Source of the DNA: Pedobacter sp. L105
GTDB taxonomy: Bacteria; Bacteroidota; Bacteroidia; Sphingobacteriales; Sphingobacteriaceae
Length of the DNA stretch: 64,000 bases
Assembly (NCBI RefSeq): GCF_009765875.1
Contig: NZ_LMUP01000002.1
Location: forward strand, 124,001 to 188,000
Direction: 5' to 3'
Part shown: positions 1-10,700 of the stretch, one piece after another
How positions within the stretch are numbered: position 1 is the stretch's first letter
Layout: each line of letters opens with the position of its first letter
Made by a program: the position numbers and the translations under genes
The notes under the pieces: generated by a model
Told to the model about the DNA's origin: nothing
The model's input: only the letters and a program-made list of their open reading frames with translations
Database searches by the model: none

Positions 1-1418
1 TTATCAGTGCCTGGCTGCTGGTTGTAATTTTCGAAATCACTGTAATTTTTCCTGATGATTCCCTTGGCACCGGCCTCAATGGTTAAAGACTTTAGTGGAT
101 GAGTATAATCCAGCTGAATGGTATGCTCTTTACTGCCCGAATTATTGTATTGCTTGTAATTGCTGGCCACGGCATCAGGATAATTGTAATTCATATCCAT
201 CAGATAAGCAGAAGCATTATTCTGCGTAGCAGATGAAAGGCTGTATTTATAAGAAAGCGTTAACAACTGTTCTCTATTACGCTTAAACCCGTGCTGGAAA
301 TTCACTCCTATGTCCGTTCCCTTATATAAAGCCCGTTCATTATTCTGCAGTGAATAGAGTCTTGAAGGTGAGCTGTCTCCATTGAGTTCCGAAGACAATA
401 GGTTGCCATCTGTAGTATTTTTACTGAAACTATGCATGTACGATCCTGTGATCAGATTTAGCGAATCGGCTTCATAACTTAATTCCGCATTGCCGTAACT
501 ACTATTTCCACTACTTGTATTAGCTCCCTGCTGTGACAAAAAAGATGCTACCGGACTAATAATATCATTCTGGCTGCCATAACCAGTGGTACGTTTACCC
601 CGAACATTGGTACCGATATAACCATTTAACCCAAACTTACCCTGTTTTACCGTTCCATTAACATTAATCCCAGGACCAAATACTGTATTATACCGTGTGT
701 TCACCCCGCCGCTATAACCTTGTGCAATGTCCTTTTTGGTAATGATATTGATGATCCCTGCTAAACCTTCAGCATCATACTTGGCCGGAGGCGTGGTGAT
801 CACCTCTATCCTTTCGATATTACTGGCTGGCATCGATTTAAATACATCGGACGGATTTTTAGCTACTAAAGACGACTCCCTGCCATTGATCAGGATCTTA
901 TAATTACCGGTCCCTTTAAGTTTAATATTATCTGTGGCATCAACCGAAACCATGGGCACTTTACGCAGCATATCCAGTACTGTCAGTACTTTACTTTCAG
1001 CATCGCTTTGCACATCGTAACTGATACGGTCTACTTCCTGCCTGATAATAGGTTTGGTAGCAGATACAGTGACTTCGTTAAGCTGTTTGGAATTGGATTT
1101 AAGCCTGATGTTCCCCAGATTATGCTTAGTTAAAAGAATTGGCTGAATCGTTTTATTATCATAACCTACGGAAGCAATAACTAATTTAAACCCTTCTCCG
1201 GCTGGCAGGGCCAATTCAAATGAACCGTCATCTTTGGTCAGTGTACTTTTAAGCTGCTGACCAGTCTTGGCGTCCTGCAAGCTAATGGTAACATAACTTA
1301 CGGGCTGGCTTTTTAAGGAGTCGATGACAATACCTTTTATAACGTTTGATTGCTGGGCTTCTGCAGAATGGATATAGAGGGAGAACAGACACAAAAAGAG
1401 AAGTAACACTTTCTTCAT
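1..1418 (-). CDS. Outer-membrane beta-barrel / TonB-dependent receptor-like protein (3' end outside window)
   Basis: The frame is open from the start codon at 1418 to the left edge, so only the first 472 residues are visible. A signal peptide with a Lys-rich start and hydrophobic core ends at about residue 22 (AEA-Q). It is followed by a carboxypeptidase-regulatory-like beta-sandwich (about 25-105) and a plug-like domain (about 115-230; motifs KVPMVSVD, INGRESS, IERIEVITTPPAKYDAEG and GIINIITKK). The rest alternates in Tyr/Asn/Gly-rich strands typical of an outer-membrane barrel. This order fits the outer membrane beta-barrel family (OMP_b-brl_3 type) rather than SusC, because the SusC plug signature is absent. 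It stands alone, divergent from the subtilase gene. The substrate cannot be told. Confidence 0.8.
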   Translation of the reverse strand, partial: MKKVLLLFLCLFSLYIHSAEAQQSNVIKGIVIDSLKSQPVSYVTISLQDAKTGQQLKSTLTKDDGSFELALPAGEGFKLVIASVGYDNKTIQPILLTKHNLGNIRLKSNSKQLNEVTVSATKPIIRQEVDRISYDVQSDAESKVLTVLDMLRKVPMVSVDATDNIKLKGTGNYKILINGRESSLVAKNPSDVFKSMPASNIERIEVITTPPAKYDAEGLAGIINIITKKDIAQGYSGGVNTRYNTVFGPGINVNGTVKQGKFGLNGYIGTNVRGKRTTGYGSQNDIISPVASFLSQQGANTSSGNSSYGNAELSYEADSLNLITGSYMHSFSKNTTDGNLLSSELNGDSSPSRLYSLQNNERALYKGTDIGVNFQHGFKRNREQLLTLSYKYSLSSATQNNASAYLMDMNYNYPDAVASNYKQYNNSGSKEHTIQLDYTHPLKSLTIEAGAKGIIRKNYSDFENYNQQPGTD

Positions 1419-1442
1419 AAATAGGGCGATTAATCCCTATTT
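1419..1442. promoter_or_regulatory. Short inverted repeat in the leader of the barrel-protein gene
   Basis: Arms aaataggg (1419-1426) and ccctattt (1435-1442) are a perfect 8-bp inverted repeat with an 8-nt spacer, directly abutting the start codon at 1418. It could be an operator or an mRNA hairpin controlling initiation. No function is shown. Confidence 0.35.
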
Positions 1443-1650
1443 AGAGAAATAGCTTACAATAATGTTACAGTTGATTTAAAATAAAAATTATTTTTTGCAC
1501 TTTACGGTAAAAATCTGATCCAAAATCAATTCCAAAATCTTAATAATTGATATGAATTATTACAATCACTTTTTCCCTGTAAATAAGAACAGCAAAGTAT
1601 TTTTACATTAAACAACTACAAGCAGATAAAAATTAAATCATCATAGCATT

Positions 1651-3279
1651 ATGGAAAAACAATTTTTTTATGTTAATAAAAAACAGGGTGGATCATCTTA
1701 TCAAAGTATAGCAGTAAACTCAGGTAATTTTGAAAGTGTTGCCAAAGGCCAGCACAGTCCAGATAACCTCTGGGATAAGGCACATGAGATCAAAAAGAAT
1801 AATCCTGACCTGGGTTATGTAGAACCTGATCTTGAAAAGCAAAATCCGCAGGCTGAAAGCGTTAAAAATATAAGTCGGCCGGAAACTACCTTTGAAAGCA
1901 AAATAGCAATTGCTGAAGACGAATATGATCCCAACTGGCCCTTTCCAGAAAAAGAAGGAAAGCCGGATAAAATGATATGGCATGTTAATGACGACCATGC
2001 AGGGTTAAGATCTGCCTGGTTGTCACTGGATAAAAGTTCAAATACCGTGAGGATTGCACACTTTGATACCGGCTACGACCCTGAGCACAGTACCTTTCCA
2101 AAAGCTAACATAGAATTTGGCTTACAAAAGAATTTTGTAGAGGATAATGGTTCTGCAGAAGATATAGGATCAGAAGGCTGGCTCAATCAGCCCGGCCACG
2201 GTGTAGGTACTTTATCTATACTGGCAGGTGCTTTAGTAGATCTGCCAGAATATCATTATCATGATTTTCTGGGTATTCATCACCAAATTAAGATTCTCCC
2301 GGTCAGGATGTCCAGAAGCGTGATACTCTGGAAAAACAAGGCTTTTGTAGAGGCGCTGGAATATGTGATCAGCCTGTACGACAATCCTGAAACCAGATGT
2401 CATGTTGTAACGATGAGCATGGGCGGGATGCCCTCTAAAGCATGGGCTGATGTAATTAATCGTGCTTATGATAAAGGCATATTCATTGTCGCCGCCTCAG
2501 GAGATAACTTTGGGAGGCTAACACCCTCTACCTTGGTTTATCCTGCCAGGTTTAACCGGGTAGTTGCGGCCTGCGGCGTGTGTTATGATTTTAGTCCCTA
2601 TGTAAAAAATGTAACCCTGGGCAACGTCAAAATAATGGAGGGCAATTTTGGCCCAGGAAAAGCAATGGACTTTTCCATAGCAGCTTTTACACCCAATGTA
2701 TCCTGGGCGGTGATCAATACCGGCAATATAGTAAGTATAAACGGTGCGGGTACGTCTTCAGCCACCCCGCAGATTGCTGCCGCGGCCGCACTTTATTACC
2801 AGAAGTATTTTGATGAATTGGAGAAGATGGAGGGTTGGCAAAAGATAGAAACCATTCGCGCAGCAATGTTTACATCTGCTTCAAAAACTATAAAAAAAGG
2901 TTATAGTGACAAGGATAGAGAGCTATATTTTGGTAATGGCATTTTGCAGGCCAGGAAAATGCTGGATGTGCGTCCAAATAGCGTAACCATCAAAAAGCAG
3001 GATATTTCAGTACTTCGTTGGCCATTTCTAAAGCTCATTACCGGTACCGCGGTATTTGAAGCAGTGCAGGATAATGAGGATGAGATGGCGATGTTTGAAA
3101 TGGAAATTCTACAGCTCATTGCTAAATCGGCAGCGCTGCAAAAATTATTAGATCATGAAGAAACCCCGTTCAACGAGTTAACAGACAAAGATCAAAAACA
3201 ATTTTATGGTATCCTACTGGAAATGCCGGATGCTTCTAATAGTCTTAAAAAGCTGATTATGGATAATCACCTGTTTTAG
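1651..3279 (+). CDS. S8 family serine peptidase (subtilase) without signal peptide
   Basis: The catalytic triad of subtilases is readable: Asp139 in HFDTGYD, His183 in GHGVGTLS and Ser369 in GTSSATP. The oxyanion-hole region is AASGDNFG (281-288), where most family members have AAGN. The first 65 residues end in YVEPDLE, which resembles the end of an I9-type inhibitory propeptide (YVEPD). There is no signal peptide or lipobox, so the protein is probably cytoplasmic or exported by an unknown route. About 150 residues follow the Ser motif, with an acidic, helix-rich C-terminal stretch (450-542) of no recognised family. The ATG at 1651 is preceded by an AT-rich region without a clear Shine-Dalgarno sequence. 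The gene is monocistronic. Assignment to S8 is firm; substrate and role are unknown. Confidence 0.85.
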   Translation: MEKQFFYVNKKQGGSSYQSIAVNSGNFESVAKGQHSPDNLWDKAHEIKKNNPDLGYVEPDLEKQNPQAESVKNISRPETTFESKIAIAEDEYDPNWPFPEKEGKPDKMIWHVNDDHAGLRSAWLSLDKSSNTVRIAHFDTGYDPEHSTFPKANIEFGLQKNFVEDNGSAEDIGSEGWLNQPGHGVGTLSILAGALVDLPEYHYHDFLGIHHQIKILPVRMSRSVILWKNKAFVEALEYVISLYDNPETRCHVVTMSMGGMPSKAWADVINRAYDKGIFIVAASGDNFGRLTPSTLVYPARFNRVVAACGVCYDFSPYVKNVTLGNVKIMEGNFGPGKAMDFSIAAFTPNVSWAVINTGNIVSINGAGTSSATPQIAAAAALYYQKYFDELEKMEGWQKIETIRAAMFTSASKTIKKGYSDKDRELYFGNGILQARKMLDVRPNSVTIKKQDISVLRWPFLKLITGTAVFEAVQDNEDEMAMFEMEILQLIAKSAALQKLLDHEETPFNELTDKDQKQFYGILLEMPDASNSLKKLIMDNHLF

Positions 3280-3320
3280 GAGGACAGTAGAAGTTCTAAG
3301 TTAAAATCATTCAAATAGGA

Positions 3321-3349
3321 ACGCCTAAGTCCAATAAAGGCTTAGGCGT
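3321..3349. terminator. Terminator-like hairpin between convergent genes
   Basis: Arms acgcctaag (3321-3329) and cttaggcgt (3341-3349) are a perfect 9-bp inverted repeat with an 11-nt loop. It lies between the convergent subtilase and glutaminase-like genes. There is no long U-tract on either side; on the minus strand the stem is followed by a short T-rich run. Confidence 0.45.
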
Positions 3350-3381
3350 ATCCAGTAGCAACGAGAGAATAATTCGGAATT

Positions 3382-5856
3382 TTATTTTTCAGCTTTATCG
3401 GCCAGTACTTTCATAAAATACCCGCCCACTACACTGCGCGCCTGGAAACCAACCATTTTACCGGTGGTGGCCTCATACCAGTCGCTCATAGGAACACGTG
3501 AGCTTGTAGTTGAAGCGTAGTGATAAACAGGGTCAACTAAAGCTTTAAAATCGGCCATATTGCTGGTCATTGAAGCTGTCCACACAATCCAGTCAGATTT
3601 AGTATAGGTTTTACGGCTGTCCAGTGGCAATCCATAAGCTTTCTGATGTGTTAGATAAAATTTGATCTCTTTATCATATACTGCCTGCGGAAACAACTTT
3701 AATCCCAATACTTTATCCCAAACCATATTGTATTTCTGGCTCCAGGTTTCTTTATTATCAAAAACCAGTGCAAAGTGATCACCCGCATCAGCTTTGGCTA
3801 TCCAGTTGGCCGCCATTTCTTCGGCTATCTTTCTATACTTCGCCGCAGTTTCTTTTTCACCTATCATATCTGCCATCTGCGCGTAAGCACCAATTGCAAC
3901 AATAGCTTTTACAGATAAATTGGTATTGTGTGCCAAATGCCCGGCAAAATCATCCGTACACAACTGGTTTCCAGGATCAAAACCAGCCTTAGCCAGGTAA
4001 TTGCTCCATATGGTTAACGTTTTCCAATGTTTTTTGGCGTATTCAGGGCTCCTTTCTGCATTGGCAATAGCAGCAGTCAGGATGATCATATTACCACTTT
4101 CTTCTACAGGCATATCTTCACCGTAAGTTTGTCCGTTAGCCAGAGGATAAGTACCTAAGTCATGCGAAGCATAAGGTTTATCCCATTTTCCAGTTTCACT
4201 GAAATAGAAAATACCGTTCAGCATTCCTTCCATTAATTTAGGATTGTATAACAGGTACAAAGGTGCAGACGGATAAGTTACATCCACCGTATTGATAGAT
4301 CCGTTGCTGAAATTCTCTTTAGATAAGAACAACAACTCTCCTTCAGGACTTTTAACCAGCTGATGGGCAGCTATGCTTTGGCGATAAGCCAGGATACATA
4401 ATTTAGCATAATCGGCTCCGCCAGCTTTACGTGCATCACCTTCAACCTGTGCGTCTGTATGGGCACATTTAGCCAATACTTCTGTATAGTTTTTAGTGGC
4501 TTTACTTAAAACCCCTTCCATTGTTGCGCCGGGAACATCACGCCATAGCGGTTTTAAGTCTTTGTGAAAATATTGAATGGAATACAGATCGTCATAACCG
4601 ATTACCATGAATTTACTGATATCTTCAGCACCCACCATACCGAAAGGTAAAACCGTATTCAGCATCAGCGATTTACCTGTTAACTTCGTAGCTTGTTTTG
4701 CCCCCCTTTTGAAAGACGACAAAGCATCGTCATTGCCGGAAATATATTGTTTCGCTTTACTATCAGCCGAAGCGGAAACATATACATATCCCCAATCGAT
4801 ACGCAGGTCGTCACCCTTCTTTTTCAGTACAGGCTGTTCTGTGGTACCTGCTTTTGCGATCATCAATCCATTGCTGCTATAAGCAGAAGCCTGAACTTCC
4901 TGCGATGGCAGGTTTACGGCCAGCCCTGATGAAACACTGGTAAAAACAGAAACATCATGTTTGCTTTTATCATTTGATTTTACTTCATAAGTGATATAAG
5001 ATGCCGGATTAGTTAGTAAAGCCAGGTCTTGCAGGATCAGTGGCGAAGTAAAAGTTACTTTTAAGTCGGTAGGGCCGCATTTAAATTTGTAAGTAGTTTG
5101 TGTAGCAGTGATCTGCACATCAGTTTGTTTAGCTGCCTGAACAGCATCCGTAGGCAATTCAGGAAGTTCTTCTGAGATACCAGCATCCAGCCATGCGCCG
5201 CCTCCGGTATTTAAACAATGAATGGCCAGCACATTAACACCCATTTTTATGGCCGATTTAGCAGCACCGGTTAGCGGGATCATTACATAATTGCCTGTTG
5301 CGCCTGTAACGTTTGCTATTTCTTTTCCGTTGAGGTAAACCTGTGCATCATCATCCTGATACAACTTTAAAAACAGTTTTCCTTTTGGCAAAGCCGATAC
5401 CTGAAACTGCTTGCGTATAAAGAGGTCTTTACCTGTCCATTTGGTTCCAGCCGGGGCACGGTCATCCCCGAAAGGAGAATATCCCATTTTCCAGGCCTGG
5501 CCCGCAGCACCTGGCTGCTCCCATCCTTTTGCAGGTTCTTCTTCTTTATATTGCCAGGTTGACGGTTTATCATCGCCTGTGGCAACAAGTGATTTATACC
5601 GCGCAGAGGCATTGCCCATAAAACGATAGTATTGCTGGTCTACTTTGATCACACCAATCAGCGACTGGTCTTTGCCTGTCCAATGTTTGGTAGTGGAAGC
5701 GTTCAGCTGATCTGTAGTAGACCACACGCTGAAATAGGCATTGTGTGTAATTAATGGATAAGCTGGTGCACGGTCTTCCTGTGCAAAGGTTTGCTGCCCG
5801 CTTAAGGTGAGTAAGGATGCAAATAATGCGATTGGTAGCCTGTTTAAAAACTTCAT
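3382..5856 (-). CDS. Glutaminase-A-like secreted protein (DUF4964/DUF5127/DUF4965/DUF1793 architecture)
   Basis: An 824-residue secreted protein. The signal peptide ends near residue 25 (TFA-Q). The N-terminal region starts with the family's APAYPLITHNAYFSVWS motif, here interrupted by a galactose-binding-like beta-sandwich at about 130-230 (ending in the GGGAWLDAGI stretch). The C-terminal half carries an alpha-helical domain with the motifs AYRQSIAAH, DVTYPSAPLYLLYNP, MPVEESGNMIILTAAIA, NLSVKAIVAIGAYAQM and DWYEATTG. This is the domain order of fungal/bacterial 'glutaminase A' proteins (DUF1793 at the C-terminus). The enzymatic activity in Bacteroidota members is poorly established, so the glutaminase name is by homology only. 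It lies 22 bp downstream of the sulfatase gene on the same strand, forming a likely operon opposite the two-component genes. Confidence 0.8.
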   Translation of the reverse strand: MKFLNRLPIALFASLLTLSGQQTFAQEDRAPAYPLITHNAYFSVWSTTDQLNASTTKHWTGKDQSLIGVIKVDQQYYRFMGNASARYKSLVATGDDKPSTWQYKEEEPAKGWEQPGAAGQAWKMGYSPFGDDRAPAGTKWTGKDLFIRKQFQVSALPKGKLFLKLYQDDDAQVYLNGKEIANVTGATGNYVMIPLTGAAKSAIKMGVNVLAIHCLNTGGGAWLDAGISEELPELPTDAVQAAKQTDVQITATQTTYKFKCGPTDLKVTFTSPLILQDLALLTNPASYITYEVKSNDKSKHDVSVFTSVSSGLAVNLPSQEVQASAYSSNGLMIAKAGTTEQPVLKKKGDDLRIDWGYVYVSASADSKAKQYISGNDDALSSFKRGAKQATKLTGKSLMLNTVLPFGMVGAEDISKFMVIGYDDLYSIQYFHKDLKPLWRDVPGATMEGVLSKATKNYTEVLAKCAHTDAQVEGDARKAGGADYAKLCILAYRQSIAAHQLVKSPEGELLFLSKENFSNGSINTVDVTYPSAPLYLLYNPKLMEGMLNGIFYFSETGKWDKPYASHDLGTYPLANGQTYGEDMPVEESGNMIILTAAIANAERSPEYAKKHWKTLTIWSNYLAKAGFDPGNQLCTDDFAGHLAHNTNLSVKAIVAIGAYAQMADMIGEKETAAKYRKIAEEMAANWIAKADAGDHFALVFDNKETWSQKYNMVWDKVLGLKLFPQAVYDKEIKFYLTHQKAYGLPLDSRKTYTKSDWIVWTASMTSNMADFKALVDPVYHYASTTSSRVPMSDWYEATTGKMVGFQARSVVGGYFMKVLADKAEK

Positions 5857-5878
5857 AAAATGTTATTGGTTAGATTGA

Positions 5879-7570
5879 TTAATTCTTTTTTGAGGGTTTA
5901 GGAAAAACTTTATGTGTGTTGGCCCACTGGTTCCATAAGCTGTCCAGCTGCTGCACCTTTTGCGGATATTGCGCCGCCAGATCTTTGGTTTCTGTTTTGT
6001 CTACCGCCAGATTGTACAAATGCCAGGTTTGATCGCCACTTAAACCCACCAGTTTCCAGTTATCCTGCCTGGCATACCGGGCACCGAAATGTTCATTGAA
6101 CAATGTTTCATGTCCTTCAGATTCGTTTCCTTTAAAGGAGGATACCAGGCTTACCCCTGTTGTGGGTGTGATCTGATGGCCATGGTAAACTTTAGGATAA
6201 GTGGCACCGACCAGCTCAACAAAAGTAGACATGAAGTCCATCACATGCCCTACCTGATCATTATACCCTCCTTTAGGCGCACTGATACCCTTTGGCCAGA
6301 AAGCGATCATTGGCGTGTGAATGCCACCTTCGTAAGACTGGGCTTTCCAATATTCGTAAGGCGTATTCGCTACATTGGCCCAATTGGAGCCGATAGAAGA
6401 ATAGGTAGTTTCAGGGCCTGGCACAGCTTCCTTTTTTGTTGCATAAACAATCTTTCTTCCATCCCTTGTTTCATCCGGACGGTCGAAACCTGGTCCGTAA
6501 GCTGCGCAGTTTTCGTTACTGGCACCGTTATCACTTAAGAATACAATTAAAGTATTGTCCAGCTGGCCGTTTTTCTTCAGCGCTTCGATAATCCGCCCTA
6601 TGCCCTGGTCCATCCTGTCGATCATCGCCGCGTGGACAGCCATGGCCTGTGCATCCCAGTCTTTGCTTGGGTTATCTTCCCACTTTTCCTGACCGTTCCA
6701 GCGGGCAGAAAGTTTAGTGTTTGTGGTATCTATCAATCCCAGTTTAACCATGCGCTGGTACCTTGCTTCGCGGATAGCTTCCCATCCTCCTTTATACGTG
6801 TCTTTATATTTTGCTATTTCTTCTGGTGGAGCCATCAGCGGCCAGTGCGGTGCATTTTCGGCCACATATAAAAAGAATGGCGCGGCCGATTTTGCATAAG
6901 TGTTGATATAGGAAACCGCTGTATCATTGATGGCATCGGTATGGTAATAATGATCGGGAACTGAAGTGATAGGTGTGGTGCCGCTCACCAGGCTAAAGGG
7001 GTCAAAATAATCTACTACACCCCAAATAGTACCAAAAAATTTATCGAACCCGCGGCTGGTTGGATATTGACTGAGCGGTGAAAATTCCGCATGCTGCTGA
7101 TGGTGGTTTAACCAGTCCATCTGATCTTTTGCTGAAGGCTGCCCATCAGTATTGGACACATGCCACTTACCAGACATGGCTGTTTGATAACCTGCCGTTT
7201 TTAACACTTCCGCCATTGTAACGGTATTATTAGATAAGTGACCAAGGTAACCTGGTTCATCTTCGGCATCCGTCATTTTGCCTATCCCTGCCTGCTGGTT
7301 ATATAAACCGGTGAGCAGTGAAGCCCTTGTAGGGCAGCAGCGGGAAGTATTATAAAACTGCTTGTACCGGATTCCATTTTTTGCCAGGTAATCCAGATTA
7401 GGCGTATGTATCTCCCCTCCGTAACTGCCAATATCCGAAAAGCCCATATCATCAGCCAGAATAACAATAATATTAGGACGTTTTGCTTTAGGTTTTACCG
7501 GATCTGATTTGAAGCAGATAAACAAACTCGTTACGGCAAGTGCAAAAATAGACAAGTACGTTTTCTTCAT
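5879..7570 (-). CDS. Arylsulfatase (type I, formylglycine-dependent)
   Basis: A 563-residue alkaline-phosphatase-superfamily sulfatase. The metal-binding N-terminal motif is VILADDMGFSD (Asp40, Asp41). The maturation motif C-x-P-x-R is at Cys78 (CCPTR), the cysteine that is converted to formylglycine, followed by ASLLTG. SGKWH and LSDNGASN, typical of the family, are also present. A hydrophobic N-terminal segment (residues 4-20) indicates export. No clear lipobox precedes Cys19, so periplasmic soluble is the likelier location. No formylglycine-generating enzyme or anaerobic sulfatase-maturating enzyme is in the window. It is the first gene of the operon with the glutaminase-like gene and is divergent from the sensor kinase at 7794, which probably regulates it. 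Substrate is unknown. Confidence 0.88.
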   Translation of the reverse strand: MKKTYLSIFALAVTSLFICFKSDPVKPKAKRPNIIVILADDMGFSDIGSYGGEIHTPNLDYLAKNGIRYKQFYNTSRCCPTRASLLTGLYNQQAGIGKMTDAEDEPGYLGHLSNNTVTMAEVLKTAGYQTAMSGKWHVSNTDGQPSAKDQMDWLNHHQQHAEFSPLSQYPTSRGFDKFFGTIWGVVDYFDPFSLVSGTTPITSVPDHYYHTDAINDTAVSYINTYAKSAAPFFLYVAENAPHWPLMAPPEEIAKYKDTYKGGWEAIREARYQRMVKLGLIDTTNTKLSARWNGQEKWEDNPSKDWDAQAMAVHAAMIDRMDQGIGRIIEALKKNGQLDNTLIVFLSDNGASNENCAAYGPGFDRPDETRDGRKIVYATKKEAVPGPETTYSSIGSNWANVANTPYEYWKAQSYEGGIHTPMIAFWPKGISAPKGGYNDQVGHVMDFMSTFVELVGATYPKVYHGHQITPTTGVSLVSSFKGNESEGHETLFNEHFGARYARQDNWKLVGLSGDQTWHLYNLAVDKTETKDLAAQYPQKVQQLDSLWNQWANTHKVFPKPSKKN

Positions 7571-7793
7571 GGTTTTATTTTAAGGATGTGTCTGATAAAT
7601 GATCTTCGCTGTTACCCTTAAAGATAACAGCTGAGACCAGAAACACACCCTTTTTTAGCTTGCTTTGGCAAATAATTTATATCTCACCTATTTGGTTTCT
7701 CAAATTAAATTATTCTTTTTCATATAGATTGTTCAATATTTAGTTAGTTTGTCTCATATTTTAAGCCGGTCTGAAATCAGAATGACCTGAACT

Positions 7794-10700
7794 ATGTTTC
7801 GAATTCATCTAAAGATCCTCTTCTGCTGCATCTTGCTGCTACCCCTTACAGGCAGCGCACAGTCTTATTATTTTAAACAGTATCAAACTGAAGACGGGCT
7901 GGCACACAATACCGTGATCAGCATGATCCAGGACAGGAACGGCTTTATGTGGATCGGCACAAAGGAAGGCTTAAACCGCTTTGACGGTTATACATTTAAG
8001 TCTTTTAAAGATCATCACACCCGTTTTGGCAGTATAGGAAACAATGTAATTGCTTCTCTGTGTGAGGATAACAATGGGATGATCTGGGTGGGTACCAATC
8101 ATGGGATGTTCAGGTTTGATCCTTATAGCGAAACGTTTACGCCGCTGTCTATTGCCCCTTCTTTTATCAGTAATATTCTTGTCGATAAAAAAGGCCGGCT
8201 GTGGTTTCTTTCGAATAGTAACCTGATGTCATACGATCCGGCCAAACACCGTCTAACTGATCATCATGTATTGGGCTCCTGCATCGCCTTCGACCCGGCA
8301 ATGAACTTATGGCTGGGAACAGCAGACGGTTATATCAAAAGATATGCTCCTGCTGAAAAAGAAATCAATATTGTGGGTGATGTCCATTCCACTTCCAGGG
8401 AAATCAGTAAACTGCTATGGATTTCCAGCAATCAGGCACTGATTGGCACGGTAAAACAGGGATTAAAATCTTACGATCTGCAAACCGGGCAAGTGAGGTC
8501 TTTGCTGATGAGGAACAAGGATCATACGGAGATCTACGTGCGGGATATTATTCCCTATGACCCACATACCTACTGGATAGCTTCTGAATCAGGCATATAC
8601 ACCTATAACCAGCAAACTGATCAACTGGAGAACATCAGGAAACGCATTGGAGATAATTATTCGCTGTCTGATAATGCAGTATATTGTTTGTACCAGGATC
8701 ACAGCGGAGGGCTTTGGGCAGGCACCTATTTTGGAGGCTTAAATTATTTATCCAGGGAAACGGTTAAGTTTAAAAAATACTATCCGGTAAATGTTTCCAA
8801 TTCTATTTCCGGAAATGCTGTCCGCGAAATCTGTGCCGGCCAGAATGGTCATATCTGGATTGGAACCGAAGATGCAGGAATCAACCAGTTGGATCTTAAA
8901 AACGATCAGTTCTCTCATTATACTTCTGAAGGTAATTCTTCCAGTATCTCTTATCCTAATATTCATGGTTTATTGGCTGTGGCCGATAAACTCTATATCG
9001 GTCCTTTTAAACATGGATTGGAGGTGATGGATACAAAAACAGGTCGTGTTATCCGCAAATTCAGCCAGGTTAAAGCCGCAGATGGCAGGGCAAGCGATTT
9101 CGTAATGTGTATTTATCTAACATCAGACAATACTTTGCTGATCGGCACTACCGGTGCGGGTTTGTTTACCATCGACCAGAAAAAGTATACGTTTAAAAGG
9201 GTAGCGCAAATTCCCGCAAGTTCTTCTGTATATGCATTGCTGGAAGATCATGAGGGTACCATCTGGACGGGAAGCCTCCAGAATGGTGTTTATTATTACA
9301 ACCCTAAAACCGGTAAAAAGGGAAATATCAGGTTTAATGCATCAACACATGGCCTCCCTGCAGAAGATGAACTGGTGCAGGGTATTTATGAAGATAAACG
9401 GCATTTCATATGGGTAACTACAGAAGGGGGGGGATTGATCAGGCTGCATCCCGACCGTCATTCCTTTGACCGGATGACTACCGAGAACGGATTGCCAAGT
9501 AATAACTTGTTCAGGACGCTGGAAGATCAATCCGGAAACCTCTGGATCAGTTCGCTAAAAGGATTGATCTGTTTGAATCCCCAGACTAAAAAACTGAAGG
9601 TATATACCAAGGAAAACGGCTTAATTACAGATCAGTTCAACTATAATTCGGCATTTAAGGATAAAGATGGAAGGATGTTCTTTGGCTCTGTAAAAGGCAT
9701 GATCTCCTTTAAGCCCGAAGGTTTGGGACATACCATTCAAACCCCTCCTACTTATATCACCGATTTTCAGGTGAACAACACAGAGGTCATTCCCGGAGGT
9801 GCGCATAGTCCTTTGAAACGGTCGGTCATTTATACGGATACGATTGTATTGCAGCACGACCAGTCGAGCTTTAACATCGGCTTTGCTACCCTGTCTTATT
9901 CCTCTCCGGGAGTTACAGGATATAAGTATATGATGAAAGGACTGGATAAAGACTGGAATTATTTAAGCACCAACCGCAAAGCTTATTTCACCAACCTCAG
10001 TGCCGGAAATTATACTTTCCTTGTGAAATCTTCAAGTAATGTAGGTAACTGGAACGGAAAAGAAAGGGTATTATTTATACAGGTGCTTCCCCCTTTCTGG
10101 AAAAGCACCCTGGCCTATGTCATTTATCTGCTGCTATTTTGCCTGTCGGTTTACCTGTTGATACAGTATTACAAAGGGTATTTGAATAAAAAGAACCAAG
10201 CCAGGTTACAGTTGTTTGAGCTGGAAAAGGAAAAGGAAATTTACCAGGCTAAAATTGAGTTCTTTACCCACATTGCCCATGAAATACAAACCCCTTTAAC
10301 CTTAATCATTGGCCCTGTAGAAAGGGTGTTAAAGAAAATTGAGGAGGTGCCTTTACTGCGCAAAAGCCTGCTGATGATTGAAAAGAATGCCAACCGCCTC
10401 CTGGAGCTGACTACCCAACTGCTGGATTTCAGGAAAACGGAAATGAATGAGTTTGGGCTGAGTTTTGTGAACACCAATATCAACGACCTGCTGCACGATC
10501 AGGCAGAGACCTTCAGGGCCGAAGCGGAAAAGAAAAATATCGTTTTAACCCTGGAATTGCCTGATGAACCCATCATCGCTTTTGTAGATGCCGAAGCTTT
10601 TATAAAGATCACCAGCAACCTGATCTCCAATGCCATCAAATATGGATCATCTGTGATATGGATACGTATGCCTGCTTTTACAGCTGGCGACAAAAATTTC

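Noticed and set aside
7680..7760. Weak direct repeats (TTTCTCAaaTT / TTGTCTCAtaTT) in the sulfatase/kinase promoter region as a regulator site
   Set aside because: Similarity is short and imperfect in AT-rich DNA, too weak to call an operator.
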